Positions 57,201-64,000 of a stretch of 64,000 bases of DNA are shown one piece after another. This DNA is from Algoriphagus locisalis (lineage in GTDB: Bacteria > Bacteroidota > Bacteroidia > Cytophagales > Cyclobacteriaceae): positions 186,001 to 250,000 of the forward strand of contig NZ_FPBF01000006.1 in NCBI RefSeq assembly GCF_900116615.1, in the 5' to 3' direction. Made by a program: the position numbers and the translations under genes. The notes beneath the pieces were generated by a model that searched no databases, was not told the origin of the DNA, and saw only the letters and a list, made by a program, of their open reading frames with translations. The stretch's first letter is position 1; the number at the start of each line of letters is the position of its first letter.

Positions 57201-57219
57201 CGGTCTGTGACACAGACCG
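57201..57219. repeat. Dispersed palindrome 'cggtctgtg a cacagaccg'
   Basis: Perfect 9-bp arms with a single central base, 22 bases before the Tm-1-like start codon. Same family as the palindrome at 56030-56049; a half-related ccgtggtctgagagtcc stretch is near 57136. Confidence 0.65.
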
Positions 57220-57241
57220 AGGCATGATAATACTGTAAACC

Positions 57242-58459
57242 ATGACCCAAAAACCTACCATCTTGATGCTAGGCTGTTTTGACACGAAGGGGGAAATCTT
57301 CTCTTTTCTTCGAGACTGTCTCCTAACACAGGGAGCTGAAGTGATTGCTGTAAATGTAGGAGTCATGGGATCGACAACGCTCTTTCCAATAGAAGTGGAG
57401 GCAAATAAAGTCTGTGAAACTGCCGACGAAAACCTTGACTCTCTTCGAAGTAAAAACGATCGCGGGCATGCCATGGAGGTCATGGGTCGTGGTGCAGCCA
57501 AAGTTTTAGCAAACCTTCAAGATCAGAAGAAATTTGATGGAGTGATCGGAATGGGAGGCGGAAGTGGAACTTACGTTACGTTAAAGTCCATGCAAGGACT
57601 TCCCTTAGGAATGCCGAAAATCTGTATTTCTACCTTGGCGAGCAAGGATCTTTCAGATCAGATTGGTGTGAAGGATATTGTGATGATGCCTTCTGTGGTG
57701 GATGTAGCAGCTCTGAATAGCATCATCAAACCAATTATCCAGCAGGCTGCCGCAGCAATTGTGGCTATGTGCGGTGTGCATATTCCTGAAAATGCAGCTA
57801 CTTCTAAGCGCATTGCAATCAGCATGTTTGGGAATACGAGTGTCTGTGTAGATCACTGCACCTTGTTACTAGAGGCCGAAGGCTATGAAGTGATGACGTT
57901 CCATGCTAATGGTTTAGGGGGAAAAGCGATGGAAAGCCTTATCCTTGAGAACTGTTTTGCAGGGGTGTTAGATATTACTACAACAGAGCTTGCAGATGAA
58001 CTTTGTGGGGGTGTCTGCAGTGCAGGGCCAAATCGGCTAGAAGCTGCAGCTCAACTAGGAATTCCACAAGTAGTTGTACCTGGTTGTATGGATATGGTCA
58101 ATTTTGGCACCATGGAATCAGTGCCTAATAAATATAAAAAGCGTCATTTGTACAGTTGGGTGCCAACGGTAACACTGATGAGAACAAATGAAGATGAAAA
58201 TAAAGCTTTAGGAGAGAGACTTGCCAATAAACTAAATCAAGGGCTAGGGCCGACAGCGGTTCTTTTTCCGCAAAAAGGACTTTCCCAAATAGATGCTGCC
58301 GGAAATGTATTTTATAATCCTGAATCAACTCAAGCACTTTCAAAATCTATTCAGGATAATTTGACATCTGAGATACCTTTTGTCAACTTGCCTTTTCATA
58401 TCAATGATCAGGAATTTGCCAAGGCTGCAGTGGAGAAGTTGTTGGAAATGATGAAGTAG
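57242..58459 (+). CDS. Tm-1-like ATP-binding domain protein (UPF0261)
   Basis: A 405-residue cytoplasmic protein of the UPF0261/Tm-1 family. N-terminal segment LMLGCFDTKGEIFSFLRD, glycine-rich GVIGMGGGSGTYVTLKSM and ISMFGNTSVCVDHC resemble the nucleotide-binding and second domains of the plant resistance protein Tm-1, which inhibits tobamovirus replication. PGCMDMVNFGTMESVPNKY in the second half is highly conserved in bacteria. The bacterial function is unknown. It is paired with the PEP-hydrolase-like gene, an adjacency seen widely. Confidence 0.92.
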   Translation: MTQKPTILMLGCFDTKGEIFSFLRDCLLTQGAEVIAVNVGVMGSTTLFPIEVEANKVCETADENLDSLRSKNDRGHAMEVMGRGAAKVLANLQDQKKFDGVIGMGGGSGTYVTLKSMQGLPLGMPKICISTLASKDLSDQIGVKDIVMMPSVVDVAALNSIIKPIIQQAAAAIVAMCGVHIPENAATSKRIAISMFGNTSVCVDHCTLLLEAEGYEVMTFHANGLGGKAMESLILENCFAGVLDITTTELADELCGGVCSAGPNRLEAAAQLGIPQVVVPGCMDMVNFGTMESVPNKYKKRHLYSWVPTVTLMRTNEDENKALGERLANKLNQGLGPTAVLFPQKGLSQIDAAGNVFYNPESTQALSKSIQDNLTSEIPFVNLPFHINDQEFAKAAVEKLLEMMK

Positions 58460-58488
58460 AAGTCAGTGCATGTTTCGTTCTGTGGAGA

Positions 58489-58520
58489 CCTGCCTACCGG
58501 CAAGGCAGGCACAGACAGAG
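58489..58520. repeat. Dispersed palindrome 'cctgcc ... ggcagg' with cacagac tail
   Basis: Six-bp arms cctgcc / ggcagg spaced by taccggcaa, followed by cacagacagaggctgtgg. It is an intergenic element between the Tm-1-like and PEP-hydrolase-like genes, related to those at 56022 and 57201. Confidence 0.5.
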
Positions 58521-58623
58521 GCTGTGGAGATTAAGAGAATAAAATTGATGTCACGATTTCAATAACATATCCTGCTTCTCCAGAAGCAGGATAACTGGAG
58601 AATAAATTTTCAAAATCCGTGTA

Positions 58624-58675
58624 CTCCGCGAATCCCGATAGCTATCGGGACTTTGCGGTCTCCGCGGTTAAAAAA
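58624..58675. repeat. Dispersed 'ctccgcg ... ctccgcggttaaaaa' leader repeat, copy 2
   Basis: It begins ctccgcgaatcccgatagct, carries the 18-bp perfect palindrome tcccgatagctatcggga (58633-58650), and ends tctccgcggttaaaaaac. Its outer parts match the copy at 10171-10206; the palindrome is an extra insertion. It ends 17 bases before the ATG of the PEP-hydrolase-like gene. Confidence 0.65.
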
Positions 58676-58691
58676 CGATAAAGTAGAAAAT

Positions 58692-59552
58692 ATGCCAAAT
58701 CCATGGACAGGAAAGGGAAATCCCTACACCAGACAGGAAGTAAGAGATCGACTTAAAGCAACTTTAGCTCAGAAGAAAGCTATCATAGCAGCAGGCGCGG
58801 GCACCGGCATCTCAGCCAAATTCATAGAAAAAGGTGGTGCTGATTTGCTTATTATTTACAACTCTGGAAGATTTAGAATGTCGGGACACGGTTCCACAGC
58901 TGGATTGATGGCGTATGGCGATGCTAACGCTGTAGCTATGGAAATCGGTGAGTTTGAAGTGTTGCCTGTGGTAGAAGAGATTCCTGTCATTTGCGGGGTT
59001 CATGGTTCAGACCCGAGAAGACGCATTTGGCACCACTTATTAAAAGTGAAAGAAATGGGTTTCTCTGGAATCAATAATTTCCCTACCCATTCCATAGTCG
59101 ATGGACATTTCCGTCAAGTCTTGGAAGAGACTGGCATGGGCTTCGAAAAGGAAGTCGAAATGGTACGAATTGCCGATAAGATGGACCTTTTTTCTATTGT
59201 CTATGTAGCCACGGCAGAAGAAGCTCGTCAAATGGCAGAAGCTGGTGCAGATGCGATTATTTCCCATGTCGGCACCACGGTAGGAGGATCTATTGGAGTT
59301 ACTGGCGCGAGCTGCAGCATGGATGATGCGGTAGCGAGAACCAATGAAATTGTGGCTGCGGCCAAAGCGGTCAATCCTGATCTATTTTTCCTAGCTCATG
59401 GTGGCCCTATCAATACACCTGAAGATGTTCGCGAAGTCCTAGAGAAAGCTGATGTTCATGGTTTCGTTGGTGCTTCTTCTCTCGAGAGAATGGGAGTGGA
59501 AGAGTCTTTGACGAATTTGACCCGGGAGTTTAAAAAGTTGACGGTTAAGTAA
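58692..59552 (+). CDS. Phosphoenolpyruvate hydrolase-like TIM-barrel protein
   Basis: Start placed at 58692 (MPNPWTGKGNPYTRQEV), which gives 286 residues; the open frame reaches 13 codons up through a dispersed repeat. Motifs of the PEP hydrolase/TIM-barrel family: IIAAGAGTGISAKFIEKGGAD, GRFRMSGHGSTAGLMAYG, PVICGVHGSDPRRRIWHHL, INNFPTHSIVDGHFRQVLEE, and GADAIISHVGTTVGGSIG. The family is related to PEP mutase-like enzymes but the substrate is not known. It forms a probable functional pair with the Tm-1-like gene upstream. Confidence 0.9.
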   Translation: MPNPWTGKGNPYTRQEVRDRLKATLAQKKAIIAAGAGTGISAKFIEKGGADLLIIYNSGRFRMSGHGSTAGLMAYGDANAVAMEIGEFEVLPVVEEIPVICGVHGSDPRRRIWHHLLKVKEMGFSGINNFPTHSIVDGHFRQVLEETGMGFEKEVEMVRIADKMDLFSIVYVATAEEARQMAEAGADAIISHVGTTVGGSIGVTGASCSMDDAVARTNEIVAAAKAVNPDLFFLAHGGPINTPEDVREVLEKADVHGFVGASSLERMGVEESLTNLTREFKKLTVK

Positions 59553-59579
59553 TTTTCTTGGAGCCAAGATTATTCTTTT

Positions 59580-59627
59580 GGGGAGGTAAAGTTGTTCAAA
59601 TATAAAACTTTACCTCCCCATTTTTTA
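59580..59627 (+). terminator. Rho-independent terminator of the Tm-1/PEP-hydrolase-like pair
   Basis: Arms ggggaggtaaagtt (59580-59593) and aactttacctcccc (59606-59619), perfect 14-bp stem, followed by attttttatt. It lies 28 bases past the stop codon and faces the convergent sulfatase gene. Confidence 0.92.
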
Positions 59628-59647
59628 TTCTAAAGACCTTTTGCCAT

Positions 59648-61039
59648 TTATGGATTAAATCTATCGGGATGTAATTCTGAGTATTTTTTCTCCTCAGATA
59701 AACCCATGAAAACAGGATCCATCAGGGACATTTCCCATTCCTTGATTAGCTGTTCTATTGCTTTCACACGATCTTCCTGACTTACGGCTAAATTCACCTT
59801 TTCAGCAATGTCTTTTTGAATGTCAAAGAGATAGGTTGTTTCCCTCTCCATAATTTGCTTGCTGTCCAATGTTCTGATCGCAAACTTATTGGCATTATAG
59901 TTTCTCCAGTAGAGTTCTTGGTGAGGAACTCCTTTGTCCTCGCCAGTAAGGTATGGAATCAGGTTTACTCCATCAAGTTCGTTTTTTGGGGTCACCTTTG
60001 CCAAAGCTACCGCAGTAGAAAAAATATCCAATGAACTTACCGGGTAGTCGTAAGTTGCGCCAGCAGGGATCACGCCTTTCCACTGCACTGCAAAAGGGAC
60101 TCGAATTCCTCCTTCAAAAAAATCACCTTTAAATCCTCTGAGCGGAGTATTATCGGAAGCATTATGGCTAGTTGGACCTCCATTGTCAGACAAGAAGAAG
60201 ACTACGGTGTTTTCGTCAATATCCAATTCCTCCAATTTATCCAGCAATTCACCTACTCCATCATCCACTGCGCTGACCATGGCAGCGTAAGTGCGCCGTT
60301 TGAGATCTTTGTTGTGTAAAAATCTGTTGAGATATTCATCTGTGGCTTCCATTGGAGCATGGGGAGCATTGTATGCCAAATACATTAGAAAGGGCTCTTT
60401 CTGATGCCTCTCTACAAAATCAACTGCTTCACGGGACAAGGCATCTGTGAGATATTCTGTCTCTTCCACGCGCTCTGTGTTTCTAAGTAATTTTGTATTG
60501 TAAGCATCGTACTGCGATTTGGATTGCTCTATGTCTGCTAAGACAAAATCCTTTGGAAAGTACTTGTGTCCCCCGGATAAAAATCCATAAAACTCATCAA
60601 AACCCCTTTTATTTGGTCTCAAGCTTGGGTGAACACCCATGTGCCACTTTCCAAAAGCAACCGTGGAATATCCAGCTTTTTTCATGGCAGCTCCAATCGT
60701 CTCTTCGCTAGGCGGAAGTCCCATTAGGGAATCCTTGGGTGCCATCAGTGGATTTTTTGAGAAGCCAAACTTATCCTGGTATCTACCAGTCAGTAATCCC
60801 GCTCTACTAGGTCCACATACTGCATAGGTCACATAGCCTGAGGTAAAAACCACCCCGTTATTAGCGATGCGATCAATGTTAGGAGTAGGAATTTCGGTGC
60901 TTCCATTAAAGCCTACATCTGCATATCCCTGATCGTCCGTCAGGATGATAATCACATTTGGCTTCTCCGTTGTAGGTCTTTGCTGGGCAAATGAGGAAAA
61001 GGATAAGACAAAGAATAAGACTAGGGCAATATTTCTCAT
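59648..61039 (-). CDS. S1-family sulfatase, secreted
   Basis: A 463-residue exported sulfatase (signal ending SSFAQQ). It has IILTDDQGYADVG, the formylglycine motif Cys75-G-P-S-Arg79 (AVCGPSRAGLLTGRYQ), GKWHMGVHPSLRPNKRGFDEFYG, and FLSDNGGPTSHN, with a complete active site. The DDQGYADVG and GPSRAGLLTGRYQ wording is typical of sulfatases acting on carbohydrates in Bacteroidota and Planctomycetes, but the substrate is not known. Fourth sulfatase in the window. Confidence 0.93.
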   Translation of the reverse strand: MRNIALVLFFVLSFSSFAQQRPTTEKPNVIIILTDDQGYADVGFNGSTEIPTPNIDRIANNGVVFTSGYVTYAVCGPSRAGLLTGRYQDKFGFSKNPLMAPKDSLMGLPPSEETIGAAMKKAGYSTVAFGKWHMGVHPSLRPNKRGFDEFYGFLSGGHKYFPKDFVLADIEQSKSQYDAYNTKLLRNTERVEETEYLTDALSREAVDFVERHQKEPFLMYLAYNAPHAPMEATDEYLNRFLHNKDLKRRTYAAMVSAVDDGVGELLDKLEELDIDENTVVFFLSDNGGPTSHNASDNTPLRGFKGDFFEGGIRVPFAVQWKGVIPAGATYDYPVSSLDIFSTAVALAKVTPKNELDGVNLIPYLTGEDKGVPHQELYWRNYNANKFAIRTLDSKQIMERETTYLFDIQKDIAEKVNLAVSQEDRVKAIEQLIKEWEMSLMDPVFMGLSEEKKYSELHPDRFNP

Positions 61040-61235
61040 AGGTATAAATTCAAATTCCTTTAGATAATTGAAGGAGAGACGAATTTATATCTTTTGGCTG
61101 TCTAAGGTTATTCTATTTTATTAACAGCTATTGTTTGGTGATAATTGGGCTGATGGCCTAGAATGTAGTTTGTTTGGGGGGTATTTTTACTCTTTTATAT
61201 TCTTCGAAGGTCACTTTATCTATTGAAAAGTTCTA

Positions 61236-62609
61236 CTAAAAAATCTTCTGATAAACCTCCTCTAACTTGCTAACTGCCATCACCTCGATTTTGTATTTGG
61301 CTAAGTCAAGCCCTTTCACAGCATATTTTGACACGATTATTTTCTTAAAGCCTAATTTTTCAGCTTCTGCAATACGATTTTCTATGCGATGAACGGCACG
61401 TATTTCTCCACCCAAACCAACCTCTGCCGCAAAGCAAATTTGCTCGGATACCGGAGTGTCTTCGTAGCTGGAAATCAAGGATGCGCAGACAGCCAAATCC
61501 AATGCCGGGTCATCCACTCTTAACCCTCCAGCCACATTCAAAAACACATCCTGCTGACCTAGTCTCATTCCGCCCCGCTTTTCCAAAACTGCCAATAACA
61601 TATTCAATCGCTTGGCATCATGTCCGGTGCTACTTCGCTGTGGCGTACCGTAAGTTGCTGGACTTACTAATGACTGGATTTCTATCAGCAATGGACGATT
61701 CCCTTCCATCATGGCTCCTATGGCTACTCCGTTCAGCACTTCTTCTCTTTGAGTTAATAAAATTTCTGATGGATTTGCGACTGGACGAAGACCTTCCACC
61801 CGCATCTCATAGATTCCAAGTTCGTGCGTGGACCCAAAACGGTTTTTGGAAGTTCTCAGGATTCTATAGCTCATATGCCTATCTCCTTCAAACTGCAAAA
61901 CCGTGTCCACCATATGCTCCAGCACTTTTGGTCCGGCGATAGATCCGTCTTTGGTGATATGTCCGATCAGGAAAACTGGAGTTCCGGTTTCCTTGGCAAA
62001 TTTCATGAGCTCGGCAGTGCACTCACGCACCTGAGAAACTGAGCCAGCGGCTGATTCTACATATTGAGAAGTAAGTGTTTGGATGGAATCTATTACCAGC
62101 AAATCAGGCTTCAGAGCTTCAATTTGCTGGAAAATCTGCTGAGTATTCGTCTCAGAAAGCACATAACAATCCGGATTTTTTGCAGACATACGATCTGCAC
62201 GCATCTTGATCTGTGCTTCACTTTCTTCTCCCGAGACGTAGAGTATCTTTTTGCCTTCTAGGATCAGGGCAATCTGAAGCATCAAAGTGGACTTCCCGAT
62301 TCCTGGCTCTCCACCAATCAGCACCAGTGATCCTGGCACGATTCCGCCACCGAGTACTCGATCAAGTTCATCATCACCCGTCACATATCTCGCTTGCTCC
62401 TCATAATTTACCTCCTGAATTTTCTTGGGAACACTGGCTTTTTTGGTGCCAGTTGTAGGTGTCTTCCAAGATCCTTTGCCAGATTCTTCCTTTTGAATTA
62501 CTTCTTCTACGTAGGTATTCCATTCCCCACAAGCAGGGCATTTGCCAAGCCATTTCGGGCTTTGCGCCCCGCAGTTTTGACAGAAGAAAGTGGTTTTTAA
62601 TTTAGCCAT
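61236..62609 (-). CDS. radA: DNA repair protein RadA
   Basis: A 457-residue RadA/Sms: four-Cys zinc finger at the N-terminus (FCQNCGAQSPKWLGKCPACG), RecA-like ATPase with Walker A GGEPGIGKST, the RadA-specific KNRFG motif in TSKNRFGSTHELG, and a C-terminal Lon-like domain (LNVAGGLRVDDPALDLAVCASL). It promotes branch migration in homologous recombination. The YhcG-type gene ends eight bases upstream, so both are probably cotranscribed. Confidence 0.97.
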   Translation of the reverse strand: MAKLKTTFFCQNCGAQSPKWLGKCPACGEWNTYVEEVIQKEESGKGSWKTPTTGTKKASVPKKIQEVNYEEQARYVTGDDELDRVLGGGIVPGSLVLIGGEPGIGKSTLMLQIALILEGKKILYVSGEESEAQIKMRADRMSAKNPDCYVLSETNTQQIFQQIEALKPDLLVIDSIQTLTSQYVESAAGSVSQVRECTAELMKFAKETGTPVFLIGHITKDGSIAGPKVLEHMVDTVLQFEGDRHMSYRILRTSKNRFGSTHELGIYEMRVEGLRPVANPSEILLTQREEVLNGVAIGAMMEGNRPLLIEIQSLVSPATYGTPQRSSTGHDAKRLNMLLAVLEKRGGMRLGQQDVFLNVAGGLRVDDPALDLAVCASLISSYEDTPVSEQICFAAEVGLGGEIRAVHRIENRIAEAEKLGFKKIIVSKYAVKGLDLAKYKIEVMAVSKLEEVYQKIF

Positions 62610-62617
62610 TTTTGATG

Positions 62618-63760
62618 CTATGAAAGTTTGCTTAATTCTCGTATTAAGTAATTCTGGAATTTCTCTTTTGTAGGAAGGTTAATCAAATATTGTTGGATGA
62701 AAAGATTTGGATCCATTCCTCCTGTAGCATATTTCACTAATGCATTATCTTTTTCCGCTACCAATAAAATCCCTATTGGAGGATTGTCACTTGACTCACT
62801 TATTTCTTGTTTGAAAAAGTTCACATAGGTGTTGAGCTGTCCAAGATCACCATGGTCAAAGGAACCGATTTTTAGTTCTACAAGGACATGACATTTCAAT
62901 ACTCTATGGTAAAACACTAGATCAATGAAATAATAGTTTTCACCAATTAGTATCCGCTTTTGCCTCGCTTCAAAGCAAAATCCATGACCCAGTTCTAAGA
63001 TGAAATCCTGCAAATTATTGATTAAAGCTTGTTCTAGATCAGACTCTTCAATTATCTCCTGGCCATTTAAGTTCAGAAAATCAAATGCATATATATTCTT
63101 GATAATGTCGGTAGGAACTGCTGGGAGGTTTCCTTGCGAGACCTTATTCATTTTCCCTGGATCTGAGGCTAGTCCTGATCTTTCAAAGAGTAAACTGTTA
63201 ATATTTCTTTTCAGCTCTCGTACGCTCCAGGTTCCCTTTATTGCTTCTATTTCGTAGAAAGTTCTCTTCATTTGATCTGTTATTGGCAAGAGAAGTTCTA
63301 GATGTGAATAGGAGAGCTTAGAAAGTAACTTTCCTCCGGGAAACAAGAGGTCTGACTGGAATTGTGGGGACAGCGTCCCCACAATCTGAGAAGAGTTTAA
63401 TTGTGGGGACAGCGTCCCCACTTTTTCTAATCCTTCTATTTGCTGAATTACAGGGAGAAAAGGATTGGCTTTTTCCTTCAGAAAGTATCCGACCTGGGGG
63501 TAATAAAGATAAAATGTACGAAACCTGAATAAAGACCTCCTGTCCAGTCCCTTGATTGAAGAGATTCTTTTTACTATCTGATCAATAAGTCCCTCACCAT
63601 AAACAGCACGGTCTTTACCCTCCAATTCAAATTCTACGATATAAAACCCTATTATCCAATTCCGAACAGTCAACGCTTGATTTACTGAGTTAGATGCATA
63701 GGACTGCATTTGTAAGTGAATCTCTCCTATTTGTGAAAGTAGATTTTCAAAATCTTTCAT
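62618..63760 (-). CDS. YhcG-family PDDEXK nuclease domain protein (DUF1016)
   Basis: A 380-residue protein with the DUF1016 N-terminal helical domain (QALTVRNWIIGFYIVEFE, RRSLFRFRTFYLYYPQ), the linker LSYSHLELLLPITDQMKRTFYE, and a C-terminal PD-(D/E)xK nuclease-like domain (RILIGENYYFIDLVFYHRVLKCHVLVELKIG). Residues near 120-135 contain GTLSPQ twice because two copies of a palindromic repeat lie in the coding sequence. The family is common in mobile and defence contexts but its job is unclear. It precedes radA. Confidence 0.88.
   Translation of the reverse strand: MKDFENLLSQIGEIHLQMQSYASNSVNQALTVRNWIIGFYIVEFELEGKDRAVYGEGLIDQIVKRISSIKGLDRRSLFRFRTFYLYYPQVGYFLKEKANPFLPVIQQIEGLEKVGTLSPQLNSSQIVGTLSPQFQSDLLFPGGKLLSKLSYSHLELLLPITDQMKRTFYEIEAIKGTWSVRELKRNINSLLFERSGLASDPGKMNKVSQGNLPAVPTDIIKNIYAFDFLNLNGQEIIEESDLEQALINNLQDFILELGHGFCFEARQKRILIGENYYFIDLVFYHRVLKCHVLVELKIGSFDHGDLGQLNTYVNFFKQEISESSDNPPIGILLVAEKDNALVKYATGGMDPNLFIQQYLINLPTKEKFQNYLIRELSKLS
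63361..63421. repeat. Two palindromic repeats inside the YhcG-family gene
   Basis: The 22-bp direct repeat at 63361-63382 and 63400-63421 contains the 19-bp palindrome gtggggacagcgtccccac (8-bp arms, 3-base centre). The copies are 39 bases apart and both keep the frame open, coding V-G-T-L-S-P-Q each time. Confidence 0.9.
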
Positions 63761-63916
63761 AAGTATAAAAATCCAATGTAGAACTTTTGTTAAAGACGCT
63801 TAGCCAATCAAGTGGATCCGTTCACAATTTTTCAATCTTGAAAATTTAATATGAATGTCAAATTTCGGGTGGTGAATATTGAAGTACTTGATACTTATGT
63901 CTTGTCTCAATACTTA

Positions 63917-64000
63917 CTAGTGCGCCTGCAGCCAATCCGTTCCGGTTCCTACTTCTACCTCAACCGGTACGGACATTTTGATGGCATTTGACATCAGTCC
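63917..64000 (-). CDS. polA: Probable DNA polymerase I, C-terminal 27 codons only
   Basis: The frame enters from the right edge and ends with TAG at 63917-63919, encoding ...SNAIKMSVPVEVEVGTGTDWLQAH. This matches the C-terminus of family A DNA polymerases, which end in a 'VP(L/I)xVxVGxGxxWxxAH' strand. Only the tail is visible, so the assignment depends on this short signature. Confidence 0.68.
   Translation of the reverse strand, partial: GLMSNAIKMSVPVEVEVGTGTDWLQAH

Overview
The window looks like chromosomal DNA of a marine or environmental Bacteroidota, most probably a Cytophagia member of the Algoriphagus/Cyclobacteriaceae type. The evidence is a SusC/SusD pair with a hybrid two-component regulator, several secreted S1 sulfatases, GH43/GH2 enzymes, S41 Tricorn-like and M28/M14 secreted peptidases, many short lipoprotein signals, and interspersed intergenic palindromes of the kind common in this phylum. 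The taxonomic call is an inference; no rRNA or tRNA gene was seen.

Layout. 1-970: the N-terminal part of a secreted M14 zinc peptidase. 1181-5482: a rhodanese gene followed by a small accessory zone with a DUF4143 ATPase whose start codon lies in a tandem palindromic repeat, a YafQ-type toxin-antitoxin pair, a second broken copy of the ATPase 3' end, an unknown protein, and a HEPN/MNT toxin-antitoxin module whose HEPN gene is split by a 90-bp insertion. 5679-10760: a small secreted protein, uvrA, and a nicotinamide riboside uptake/kinase pair (pnuC plus a NadR-like kinase). 10763-27766: secreted enzymes (three sulfatases, two penicillin-binding/beta-lactamase-fold hydrolases, M28 peptidase, esterase, Tricorn-like protease), a porin, a PepSY-like protein and a two-component system. 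27839-29195: two more toxin-antitoxin pairs.

29256-48392 is a polysaccharide utilization locus (PUL). The order on the minus strand is susC, susD, a DUF3823 lipoprotein, terminator, GH43, a PHP-like unknown enzyme, an internally deleted GH127-type gene, GH43, GH2, aldose 1-epimerase, terminator. A divergent plus-strand hybrid two-component regulator follows. The enzyme set suggests an arabinose-containing, pectin-side-chain-like or arabinan-like glycan. Breakdown products would enter through SusCD and be trimmed by GH43/GH2, and the mutarotase would equilibrate the released sugar.

48501-49147 is another HigBA-like pair. 49506-56009 is a plus-strand operon of an exported ThuA/beta-propeller fusion, a cupredoxin, a second ThuA protein, a Gfo/Idh/MocA oxidoreductase lacking the usual EKP lysine, and a sugar isomerase/epimerase-like protein, closed by a strong terminator. 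This gene combination resembles oxidative (3-keto) glycoside metabolism and is the best candidate for an under-described system here. It is followed by another GH43, and by an adjacent pair of a Tm-1-like (UPF0261) protein and a PEP-hydrolase-like TIM barrel of unknown joint function. 59648-64000: a fourth sulfatase, radA, a YhcG-type nuclease gene carrying two in-frame palindromes, and the last 27 codons of what looks like polA.

Promoters are not called, because I could not find convincing matches to the Bacteroidota -33/-7 consensus.
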